DNA of 64,000 bases. Source: Oncomelania hupensis. Lineage: Eukaryota > Mollusca > Gastropoda > Littorinimorpha > Pomatiopsidae. Below are positions 28,464 to 38,529 of the stretch, piece after piece (the stretch's first letter is position 1; each line of letters starts with the position of its first letter). The notes beneath the pieces are model-generated. The model saw only the letters and a list, made by a program, of their open reading frames with translations, had not been told where the DNA came from and searched no databases. The DNA is taken from NCBI GenBank assembly GCA_036898135.1, contig JBAHVR010000292.1, positions 524,501-588,500 on the forward strand. The letters run 5' to 3'. A program made the translations under genes and the position numbers.

Positions 28464-30919
28464 CTATGCCCCAACATCAGACTATGACGACAGCGAAGTG
28501 GAGGATTTTTATGAAAATCTACAGGCTGTCCTTGACCAAGTGCCAAAAAAGGACATAGTCATAGTGCAAGGCGACTGGAATGCCAAGGTTGGCCAAGATG
28601 CGCACCACAACTGGGGAGACACATGTGGACCTCACTGCAACAACGAAACAATTGACAGGGGTCTGAGACTCTTGGAGTTTGCCAGATACAACAATCTGGT
28701 ACTGGCAAACACGCTTGGTCTCCACAAAAAATCCAGACGATGGACATGGCACAGTCCCGGCGGGGAGCAACACAACCAGATCGACTACATCATGGTCAAG
28801 AAACGCTTCAGATCAAGCATCAACATTGGCAGGACACGCACTTTTCCAGGAGCAGACATCGGAAGTGACCACGATCTCGTGATGATGTCTTTCCGGCTCC
28901 ACTTGAAGAGAGTAAATACAGCAAAGCAAAGTGCCCTAGACTGAAGTTCGACATGGACAAACTGCAAGACCCGGAGGTGGCAGAACTATTTCAGGCCACA
29001 ATTGGAGAGAAATTTGCACCATTGCTCATTTTGGGGGCTGGTGAAGTAGATGTCAACACCATGACCACCACCTTCAACCTAGCTGTGACAGATGCCGCCA
29101 CTGAGATCCTTGGCAAGCACCGACCAAAAAAAAAGCCGTGGATCACACCTGAACTTTTGGATCTGTGTGATAAACGAAGAGAGATAAAAAAGAAAAAGAA
29201 CACCTCACAGGGAGCTGATGTCTACCGAAAAATCAACAATGACATCCGAAAAGGCATGCGCACACCAAAGGAGAACTGGATAGAAGATCAATGCCAGGAA
29301 ATAGAGAACAGCCTGAACAAGAACAACAGCAAAAAGGCCTACCAGACTGTGAAGCGGCTGACAAGTGTTAAACAGCCCAAGGACTCCACGATCCAAAGCA
29401 TGTCTGGCATATGCCTTACAGAAGAACAAGAAGTCTTGGACAAATGGACAGAGTATTGCTCTGACCTTTACAACCATACACCAGATGGAGACCCATCAGT
29501 TCTAGCATGTCCCGAGAACAGAGAAGAAAAAGAAACCCTCCCAATTCACCGGGAAGAAGTTGAGGCAGCAGTGCAATCGCTGAAAAAAGGGAAGTCAGCG
29601 GGAGTGGACAACATACCCGCGGAACTGCTTCAAGCAGGAGGAGAAGCGATGATTGATGCTCTCACCATTATCTGTAACAAGATCTGGCAGAGTGGGGAGT
29701 GGCCTACACCAAGGACCCAGTCGCTTGTCATCACTCTTCCCAAAAAAGGTAACCTTCAGGAATGTGAAAATTATTGCACCCTCAGCCTCATCAGCCATCC
29801 CAGCATGGTCCTCCTGAAAATAATACTCAACAGGTTGAAACCCCAAGCTGAACAAATCATAGCTGAAGAACAAGCAGGATTCAGGGCAGGGCGAAGTACC
29901 ACTGAACAGATTTTCAACCTCAGAATAATCTGTGAGAAATACCTACAGCACCAACAACATCTATATCATGTGTTCTTAGACTTCAAGAAGGCGTTTGACC
30001 GAATCTGGCATGCAGCTCTGTGGGCAACCATGAGAGTGAACAACATCAGCCCTAAAATTATTGAAGTCATCAAAAACCTGTATGACAAGGCTACCAGAGC
30101 AGTTCTCCATAACAGCGCCATCGGGAACTGGTTCAGAACAACAATCGGTGTGCGTCAAGGATGCCTACTCTCTCCAACACTCTTCAACATCTTCCTAGAG
30201 CGCATCATGTCAGATGCCCTTGCAGATCACGAAGTCACAGTCAGCATAGGGGGTAGAGCAATCTCCAATCTTTGTTTTGCGGATGACATTGATGGATTGG
30301 CTTGAGAGGAACAAGAACTTGAACAGCTGGTACAGAGGCTTGACACCACCTCCAGAGCTTATGGAATCGAAATAAGTGCAGAAAAGACCAAAATGACAAC
30401 ACCAATGGCATCAACACGGACATCAAAGTCCAAGGCCAATCCCTCAACACAGTGCATAGCTTCAAATATTTAGGAGCCATTGTATCAGACAATGGGTCCC
30501 AACAGGACGTCCTCTCCAGGATCGCACAAACAACTGCTGCCCTGGCAAGGTTGAAGCCCATTTGGAAAGACAGGACCATCAGTCTACATTCCAAAGTAAG
30601 ACTGCTGCGCTCCCTTGTCATCTCACAGCAGATCTACAACGAAGAATACAAAGCATGGAAATGAGGTGCTACAGAAGACTTCTGGGCATTTCCTATACCA
30701 CCAACGACGAAGTCCGACAGACCATCACACAAGCCATTGGACAACACAGTGGTGAAGAAACGGAAACTCCGATGGTATGACATTCGAGAGTGGACTGGTT
30801 TGACACTGAGCGAAGCCATTAGGGTTGCTGAGGACAGAGAGGGATGGAGTATGCTGGTTAAACGATCATTTGTGGTTTCCCTACGACCTCCGAGTTACGG
30901 GACAGGATAGGATAGGATA
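28464..30919 (+). pseudogene. LINE-A ORF2, right part: endonuclease end, RT, C-terminal domain
   Basis: Blocks in order: VQGDWNAKVGQDAHHNWGD and GSDHDLVMMSFRL (endonuclease); an open frame 28953-30305 with ITLPKKGNLQECENYCT, FLDFKKAFDRIWH, GVRQGCLLSPTLFNIFLE and FADDIDGLA, ending at a TGA right after the RT catalytic motif; then a shifted C-terminal part with a deletion that removes RWYGHV...GRPKKRW. The tail at 30900-30919 is (GGATA)n. Compared with the copy at 57-60 kb it has one premature stop, some frameshifts and a deletion. Confidence 0.9.
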
Positions 30920-30922
30920 GGA

Positions 30923-30945
30923 AATGTAATTGTTGACAACATAGC
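30923..30945 (+). pseudogene. LINE family E sliver between two insertions
   Basis: Encodes NVIVDNIA, the piece of RNase H that follows FGN in other family-E copies. It proves that the LINE-A (left) and the LTR (right) both landed in the same older LINE. Confidence 0.7.
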
Positions 30946-33037
30946 TGTCGCGTCACCCGAACGGGTTCCGCGACGTTCAGCTCAACAGCGAGTGAGGGGA
31001 TAGAAACTCAAACAAAAGAAACTAACACAAAGTGCCAGATGAACAATCACACTCTTTTATTCAACAAAGAAACACGCATACACAGGATAATGGGATACTA
31101 AACCACCCTCATCCCCTATCAAGACCCCCAACCCAATATTTACTGAACAATTACCCCCCCCCCCTCCCCCTTGTCTAACCTGAAACCCCAGAACTGTACA
31201 CAAACAAAATGCCCACAACAATATGCAACAACAACAATAATCAATTTTGCTTCAGATAACTATAATTTCCAGCTGAATAAACCAATCAGCACATCTTAGA
31301 AGTTCAATGGTATCGAATAAGTCAGATTTATGGTTAGTGCCTCCATTCAAAACTTAACTGTATCTTAACTGAGCTCAGAATAAACTATAGTAGTTGATCA
31401 CTGAAGAATGGGTATATGTTTAGGTGCGTGAATGCGAATCTGTATGTGTGTCAGTGTGGTGTAACTGGGATCCTGTAACCCCGATGGAAAGCTCCCGGTC
31501 GTCCAAAGTAACCGGGCAAGTCCCGGCGATGATGTGGGACCACACCCAGCAGCGGCGCCAACGACAACGAAAGATGTGGCAGTGGTGGTGGCGGCAAACG
31601 TCCACACCTCACAGTGGCAATGGCAGAAGTAGAAACAGTAGAAATAGAAAAAGCCCAATCTGTCGACAAATAAAGGTTTTCACTAGTTCATCCACAAAAA
31701 CTTAAACACTACATAACAGAATACGCTTTCCGCCCGTCCGCCATCTTGACCTGTTTATACATGCATCTCAATAATACAATGCAGTTCTTAATTCTAATAA
31801 TTTATATCTCTTCCATAAAACATAGTTGTTTATATAAATATACATGCACTTCCAGTCACATAATACCGATTCATCTCATCCACACCTCCATCTTCATCAC
31901 CCCTCTCCACGTTATAGTACATTCTCTCCCTTCATTCACAATTGTCTCTATCACGCTATAATACAAACCCGCTTCCCTCATATTCATCACCTTCATCACC
32001 CCTCTCCAACACAGTACATTGTCTCCCTTCCTTCACATTCATCATCCCTCTCTCTCTCTTTAACTTGCATACTTCATTGTCACTCTTTGACCCCGTTTTG
32101 GCAACAACATTAACATTTTCCATTTACATGTACAACCAAACAAATAATATTAAAATCATATAAATCATATAAAAATCAATAACCTACTATTTATCAAAAT
32201 ACACCCCTTTCCCCTTCATTCACCATCATTCATTCACGTACGCAGTCTCGGAATGCACAGCCACTAAGGAAATTAGTTACAGAGTTCACACTCACCTTTT
32301 TAAGTCCTCGGCTTGTGACACATGGATACACGTACACAACACAACACAACACCAAACAGTACACCACAGTACAGCACCACACTGGCTATTAGTTGAGAGT
32401 ATCAAGTTCGTTACTGGGCTATTTGCTATGCTATTACTGGAGCATCTCAATACCGATGAGGTACTTGAGCCTTGGAGGGTGCCTAAACAGTAGGCCACAC
32501 AACCTTAAGACAGAACCCTACACTTATTACTTCCCAATAAATGGCGGTTACAGTCCTCCCATGACAGTCTTTTAGTCATTCTTGTCCCGACGAGGGCGCA
32601 AGACCTTGGGTGGTTCGAAACAACGAGACCCTCCCTTACAGCAGCACTTTGCTCTAACCTGACACACAGTCACAAAGTTACTTCTGTCTAAAAGACCGAC
32701 CCCTCGCAAAAGCTTCCAAATTGACTTTGCCAGCTAAATCTTCTACCAATACACAGGACAAGGCATCGAGCTAAGTTCAGTAACCCATTCTACCACTATG
32801 CATTATGCTCTAGGCGTTAAACACGTGAAAATCATACTTACTTATCTTTCATACGCAGTAAAAGAAACTGCCCGTACAGACTGGTACACTGTATCACTAC
32901 ATTACATTACATGATTATTGCTTTAGGTCCAGCGGACTCTTCAGAGCCAAATCAGGACCAACTGTATCACCAGAGATGTGCAACTCTGCACGACATGTAA
33001 CTATCTCTAGTATGTGCTGAAAACTCGTGTCGTCACA
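30946..33037. mobile_element. LTR insertion, probably solo LTR, 2.1 kb, target duplication ATAGC
   Basis: Begins TGTCGCGTCAC and ends GTCGTCACA. ATAGC stands on both sides (30941-30945 and 33038-33042), and the family-E reading frame joins across it (VDNIA to KSAASS). No gag-pol motifs are present in any frame. The length is large for one LTR (about 2.02 kb without the later insertion at 32898), so a non-autonomous LTR element remains possible. TTTATT near 31057 and a strong T-rich region suggest minus-strand orientation, but this is a guess. Confidence 0.75.
32898..32960 (-). mobile_element. 63-bp retroinsertion made of the shared 3' core only
   Basis: ACTGTATCAC flanks it at 32888-32897 and 32961-32970. 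The insert is just the 46-nt core (32959-32914, one mismatch to the other two copies) plus a (GTAAT)n tail. It is an extremely 5'-truncated target-primed insertion, and shows that the core is the true 3' end of the parent element. Confidence 0.9.
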
Positions 33038-33042
33038 ATAGC

Positions 33043-33900
33043 AAAGAGTGCTGCATCTTCAGACGAATCCAGTAAATTATCTTTCAACTTGACAACAAAT
33101 GAAATTAATAATCAAATAAAACGGTTCTCTTGGAATCAGTGGAATGAGAAATACAAGCAAAAGGTAATTGAAAAACATTACTTGGATAATTCACCAGTAT
33201 CCAAAAATGTTATATCTATTTGAAAATCTTTTCATATTAACAGTTTATTTAACAGAATAAGGCTAAATGCTTGGCGTGCTCGTTTCATAAATCCTACAGT
33301 ACTTTGTAATTGTGGTAGCATTTTGAATGTACATCACTTAATATTTGGATGTCAACAAAATTATAACCATTTTCAGCCTTTACTTATTAGATTAACTAAA
33401 TTAAAGCTAGCTATGTCAACCTGAAGTATTGTATATCCAGAAGAACATTCTGATTGGTCATTGAGCGTAATGCTCATAGGTTTAATTAGAAGTCATGAAT
33501 TATTCAATTTCTTCAAAATTTAGTTTTTACTTCTAACAATTAGTCTAGAATTTTTTTTCTCTGTACTTCATTTATTTAATTAAGCATTGTTAGTTTCAAA
33601 AATATGTTTTATTTATTTAATTTTGGATGGGAGTGGGTTGGGTGGGGGGAGTTATTTATTAATTTGTTTTAATTTTGATTGATTATTTTAACATTTTTAT
33701 TTTAGTTTTTTATGGGGAGTGGGGAAGGGTGGAGGGGGTAGGGGCTGGAGGCCCAACTTCAACTTTCTGTTAGACGCAAAATGACATTTATAAGTACTTC
33801 GTTCTTCACAGGTGAAGTTGAAAGGTTCAATTTTCGATTTCTTTTGTTTGTTTCTTAATGTGAACTAATTGCTACAAGGGAATGTATGTTGTTTAAAGTG
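33043..33900 (+). pseudogene. LINE family E, C-terminal ORF2 and 3'UTR
   Basis: Plus strand: KSAASSDESSKLSFNLTTNE to a stop at about 33221, then in frame again KSFHINSLFNRIRLNAWRAR and LCNCGSILNVHHLIFGC, the Cys/His finger that closes ORF2 in RNase H LINEs. Stops interrupt it. The T-rich and G-rich 3'UTR continues to about 33900. Confidence 0.75.
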
Positions 33901-33929
33901 TATATCTATGTCAGTAGTGTGATAATTTC

Positions 33930-35720
33930 TAATGTTTAATGGTACTTTTGCCACCACTGATGAAGAAAAAGCAGAAACATTAAACAACTTTTTTGCAAGT
34001 GTATACGTCAATGAGAATGAAGAGGTGCCAACACTTGGTAAGTGTTCATGGTCTAATGGACAGTATGTTGAGGACATAGTTGTAACACCCGATATTGTGA
34101 GAAAGAAATTAAAAGAACTGGATCAGAATAAGGCCCAAGGGCCCGATGGAATTCCACCTAGAGTGTTGAAAGAATTAGATGAACTCGCAGAGCCACTCTG
34201 CAATCTCTTTATAGCTTCCTTGGAATCTGGTGTTGTTCCACACGACTGGAAAAATGCAGAGGTAAGTGCCATTTTTAAAAAGGGAAATAAGTCTGAAGCT
34301 GGTAATTATCGACCTGTTAGTCTAACTTGTATTGTCTGTAAAGTCTTGGAATCAATTTTAAGAGATAGTATTGTATTGTATTTTACTGAAAATAACCTGT
34401 ATACAGATTGTCAGCATGGGTTCAGGAAGAAGAGATCTTGTGTAACTCAGTTGTTACATGTTATGGAAAATATTACTAAACTATTAGATGATAGAAAACC
34501 AGTTGACGTAATTTACCTGGATTTCAGGAAGGCATTTGACACGGTTCCCCACAAGAGGCTTTTACAAAAATTAGAAGCAAATGGAGTGTGCGGTAAGATA
34601 GCCAGTTGGGTGGGCAATTTCAATTTTCTGTCAGAAAAGTGGTGAGAGTTGGTAATGCAAGGTCTGAAAAGGTAAGAGTATCTTCTGGTATCCCTCAGGG
34701 AAGTATCCTGGGCCCTATCCTGTTTACCATCTTTATAAATGACGTACCAAAGTGTGTGGACAGCATGTGTCAAATCTTTGCGGTACAGAGTATGCAACAC
34801 TGAATGTCCCATCTTTCATATGATTTACATGGGTCTGATAGTGCATGCAAACTTAAATATGAGTTTTATTGGCACCTCAATCATATACGTCTCCTCTCTG
34901 AAAATCCTTAACGGAAAGAGAGGGGACTTTAAACTGATTTAAACAAAAAAAAAAACAAAAAAAAAAACACAGAAACATGGCAATTACATTTTAATGTTGG
35001 TAAATGTAAGGTGCTACATGCAGGTAAAAATAACCCCGAACATGAGTATGTGATGCAGAGAAAGGAAGAACGTTCACGTGTAGAAAGGTGTGAAGTGGAA
35101 AAGGATTTAGGGGTTGTCTTTGACAAGTACTTATCTTTTGATGCACACATCCAGACCTGTGTTAAGAAGGCAAACCGAATGGTCGGATTAATCAAAAGAA
35201 CTTTTACCTATATCGACAAACAGGTATTTGTAAAATTATATAAGGCAATTGTTCGACCCCTCTTGAGTATGGGAACATAATATGGTTTCCAAAACTAAAG
35301 AGACAATCAGTAGCCATTGAGAAAGTCCAAAGACGGGCAACCAAACTGGTTAAGGGGTGTCGTAACATGCGTTATCACGATAGACTTAAGAATCTAGATT
35401 TACACTCTTTGTATGGACGAAGAGTGAGAGGAGACTTGATTCAAACTTTTAAAATGTACCATAAAATTGACGATTTGTACTGGACTGACTTTTTCTAAAC
35501 ACCTAGTTGCTATTCAACGCGAAACGCGGAGGGGAAGATATTTGTAAACCACTGCAGAACAAACACTAAAAAGCTTTCTTTTTCCAATCGTGTTGTTACT
35601 AACTGGAACGAACTACCCATTTCTCTTAAGAATGCACCTTCAATTGACTCTTTCAAAAACCAGTTGGATGAGCTGCCTAAGTACAGAAAAATGTTCTTTT
35701 ACTTTGATGAACGGTAATGC
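33930..35720 (+). pseudogene. CR1-like LINE, reverse transcriptase with destroyed active site
   Basis: An open frame 33932-34645 encodes RT blocks KAQGPDGIPPRVLKEL, AIFKKGNKSEAGNYRPVSLT, QHGFRKKRSCVTQLL and YLDFRKAFDTVPHKRLL. After a shift comes SSGIPQGSILGPILFTIFIND, then CQIFA, where the catalytic F-A-D-D should follow. Instead foreign sequence runs from about 34787 to 34930. RT resumes with NVGKCKVLHAGKNNPEHEYVM, EVEKDLGVVFDKYLSFDAHI and KRTFTYIDKQVFVKLYKAIVRPLL. Shifted remnants continue to about 35715 (RRATKLVKGCRNMRYHDRLK, FKNQLDELPKYRKMFFYFDER). The endonuclease is missing. Confidence 0.85.
34790..34850. repeat. 61-bp perfect inverted repeat, left arm (right arm 35732-35792)
   Basis: GTATGCAACACTGAATG...GTGCATGCAA at 34790-34850 is the exact reverse complement of 35732-35792, which lies just after the LINE C-terminus. 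The left arm sits where the RT active-site codons should be. Confidence 0.9.
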
Positions 35721-36220
35721 GTTCAGGAAAATTGCATGCACTATCAGACCCATGTAAATCATATGAAAGATGGGACATTCAGTGTTGCATACATTTTATC
35801 ATAATGGACATTAAAGATCTTGACTCTCATGTCCTAGACGGGTGGATGCCGGTGACACGAACACCCAGCATGCACGTAGGTCCTTTTTTTTTTACCCCTG
35901 ACTGCGCAGGATTGTGCTCAGTTGTCTGGAGGGTTATTATGTTGCACCCAAAAGGCTGCAAGTTGGCGACTTAAGGCGCTGGCCGATACAGGATCTAACT
36001 GAAGACGCCCAAGTACGGCAAAATTTGTGTGCTATACAAATCTTTAATAATAATACAAATAATTATAAAAGTGGTAGAATGCCAATTTTACATCTGGTAA
36101 AAATTGTTGTATTTACAATACAATGAATATAACTAAAAGTAAAGACGAATAAATAGTATAAACAAAAAATAATTATTGCGGCTGCTTATTAACTTATTAT
36201 AATTGTTTGTTGTTGTAAAG
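35721..36220. other. Sequence after the CR1-like LINE, unassigned
   Basis: Holds the right arm of the inverted repeat (35732-35792) and then non-coding sequence, AT-rich at the end. Confidence 0.4.
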
Positions 36221-36227
36221 CACAACC

Positions 36228-36300
36228 AAGCCTTAAACACACAAGAGCAAGCCTTAAACGCACAAGAGCAAGCCTTAAACTCACACTCGTACATAACACA
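36228..36300. repeat. 24-bp tandem repeat
   Basis: AAGCCTTAAAC(A/G)CACAAGAGC repeated about three times. Confidence 0.85.
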
Positions 36301-36497
36301 CTCGTGCCCGAGTCAAAAACACGCACATGTATACCCATATAGATCTATTGAAATAAAAAAAAATTAAAAGTAGATAAATGTGCGTGTATAACAAATAAAT
36401 ATGAGTTATATCTAGAGATTTTATGATCATGGTTTGAGTCAGAAGAATTCAATATACACCCTTTAAAAAAAAATGTTGCTCTACCATTAATGTTAAC

Positions 36498-36630
36498 ACC
36501 GCCGCCGCCGCCGCAATTAACACAATTAACGCCGCCGCCGCCGCTGTTGCCGCAATTGACGCCTCTGCCGCAATTAACGCCGCTGCCGCAGTAAACGCAA
36601 TTAACGCCACTGCCGCAATAGCCGCCGCAA
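36498..36630. repeat. GCC-rich imperfect repeat
   Basis: Alternating runs of CCGCCG and CAATTAACGCC(A/G)CTGCCG. The minus strand reads as Gly/Ala/Asn-rich, but this is repeat coding only. Confidence 0.8.
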
Positions 36631-36689
36631 CAAACAAACGCCGCACGCAGCCTGTGGCGAAAAACAGGCACACCCATATCCTATAACAC

Positions 36690-37760
36690 GCAAGCCAGTA
36701 CCAAACATGCACACCCATGTCTTAAACATGGACGCCTGTGCACAAAAACAGGCAAGTCAGTACCACCCCCCCCCCTCACCCCCAAAAACCAAACAAAACA
36801 AAACAAAAACAACAACAACAAAACAAACAACCCAAAAAAACAAAAAACAAAACAAAAAAAACATGCACACCCATATTTTAAACATGAACGCCCGTGCACG
36901 AGACCTGCACGCGAAAATATACATATTAATATAGTAAAATGATATGCACACCCGTGCACGAGACATAAACTCCCCGAGACATGAACGCCCGTGCACAATA
37001 CATAAACGCCCGTGCACGAGACCTGCACGCTAAAATATACATATTTATATAGTACAATGATATGCACACCCATACATGAGACATGAACGCCCGTGCACGA
37101 GACATGAACGCCCGTCCACAAGACATGAACGCCCGTGCACGAGACATGAACGCCCGTGCACGAGACATGAACGCCCGCGCACGAGACCTGCACGTGAAAA
37201 TATACATATTTATATAGTAAAATTATATGCACACCCGTGCACGAGACATGAACGCCCGTGATCGAGACATGCACACCCGTGCACGAGACATGAACACCCG
37301 TGCGTGAGACCTGCACGCAAAAATATACAAATTTATATAGTAAAATGATATGCACACCCGTACACGAGACATAAACTACCCTAGACATGAACGCCCGTGC
37401 ACAAGACATAAACGCCCGTGCAGAGACCTGCACGCTAAAATATACATATTTATATAGTAAAATGATATGCACACCCATGCACGAGACATAAACGCCCGTG
37501 CACGAGACATGAACGCCCGTCCACAAGACATGAACGCCCGTCCACGAGACATGAACGCCCGTGCACGAGACATGAACGCCCGTGCACGAGACCTGCACGC
37601 AAAAATATACATATTTATATAGTAAAATGAGACATGTACACCCGTCCACGAGACATGAACGCCCGTGCACGAGACATGAACGCCCGTGCACGAGACCCGT
37701 GATCGAGACATGTACAACCGTCCACGAGACATGAACGCCCGTGCACGAGACATCTGCAGG
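36690..37760. repeat. 21-bp minisatellite with higher-order organisation
   Basis: The basic unit is GTGCACGAGACATGAACGCC plus C. Between one and six units are followed by a spacer of roughly 48 bases (CTGCACGC-AAAATATACATATTTATATAG-TAAAATGATATGCACACC, written here in pieces). Spacers lie near 36904, 37021, 37186, 37311, 37428 and 37590. The 21-base period keeps all frames open on the minus strand over about 1.1 kb, which produces a long spurious reading frame. Confidence 0.93.
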
Positions 37761-38189
37761 CGCTGTCATACAGCCCAAATGGAGATATTAAATACAAGCT
37801 GCATCACACTGATACTTTGTTGTCGCTCCCTCGCCGACCAAATAGAGCTGGATCGGCGGATATTCCGCAGCTCTACGCTGGACCAAGAAATATCAAAAGT
37901 ATGAAATTTCAGCACTTGCAGCAATTGAAAGAAGTTCTCCCAACGGAGTGCCACTCATTCTACGATGCGTTAAACACGATTAATACTTTATTTGCAGTGT
38001 GTATGTGACATTCAGATATCGAGGAAGAGAGTTTATGCAGGAAACATTTTTTTAGTTCACACTCCCATCGCCAGGCAGTCTGAGGATGCACTGACAAGAG
38101 AAATATGTGTGCATTTTAAGTTTTATTTTTTTTTCTATCAGATAACAACATAATTCTGTTGTAATCATATTTGAATCTTGTACTTAAGT
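37761..38189. other. Unassigned sequence
   Basis: No domain, exon or array recognised. Starts abruptly at the end of the minisatellite. Confidence 0.4.
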
Positions 38190-38194
38190 TCATT

Positions 38195-38400
38195 ATTTCA
38201 GATATGTTATGGTAATAACAGTTCATTTAGACTTATGGTAGTAAACGTTCATTTATTATGGTAATAAAAGTTCATTTAGACTTACGGTAATAACAGCTAA
38301 TTTAGACTAGTATGTTAATGAAAGTTATTTTAGACTATTATGTCATGGTAATAAAAGTTCAAATAGATTGTTTATGTTATGGTAATAAAAACTTCACACA
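38195..38400. repeat. About 33-bp degenerate tandem repeat
   Basis: ATGGTAATAAAAGTTCATTT with AGACTTA-like connectors recurs about six times with substitutions. Confidence 0.75.
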
Positions 38401-38529
38401 AGTGTCATGTGTTACTTAACTTACATCTTTTCATTCATTTCACAGGAAATTTCAGAGAAAGGACTGTGTTCTACTTTAAATAGGCTTGTACTGGTCAGAA
38501 GGACTTCATTATGTCAGTGATGAATGCAT

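Larger units (their letters stand above)
25216..30919 (+). mobile_element. LINE-A copy split by a P-type transposon
   Basis: The target duplication GGAAATGTAATTG stands at 25203-25215 and 30920-30932, so this LINE-A inserted into the family-E RNase H. LINE-A sequence is recognisable from about 25228 (ERNALGISELRWKG in the endonuclease) to 25442 and resumes at 28456 to the (GGATA)n tail. A dozen bases (GAAATGTAACAC) between the duplication and recognisable LINE-A are unexplained. It is 5'-truncated in the endonuclease. Confidence 0.85.

Noticed and set aside
36900..37760. CRISPR-like array (short repeats with spacers)
   Set aside because: The repeats occur in variable numbers and the spacers are the same sequence each time. 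The window is eukaryotic. It is a higher-order minisatellite.
36681..37778. 365-codon open frame on the minus strand
   Set aside because: Lies entirely in the 21-bp minisatellite, whose period is a multiple of three. No start context, domain or codon signature; overlapping frames are open as well.
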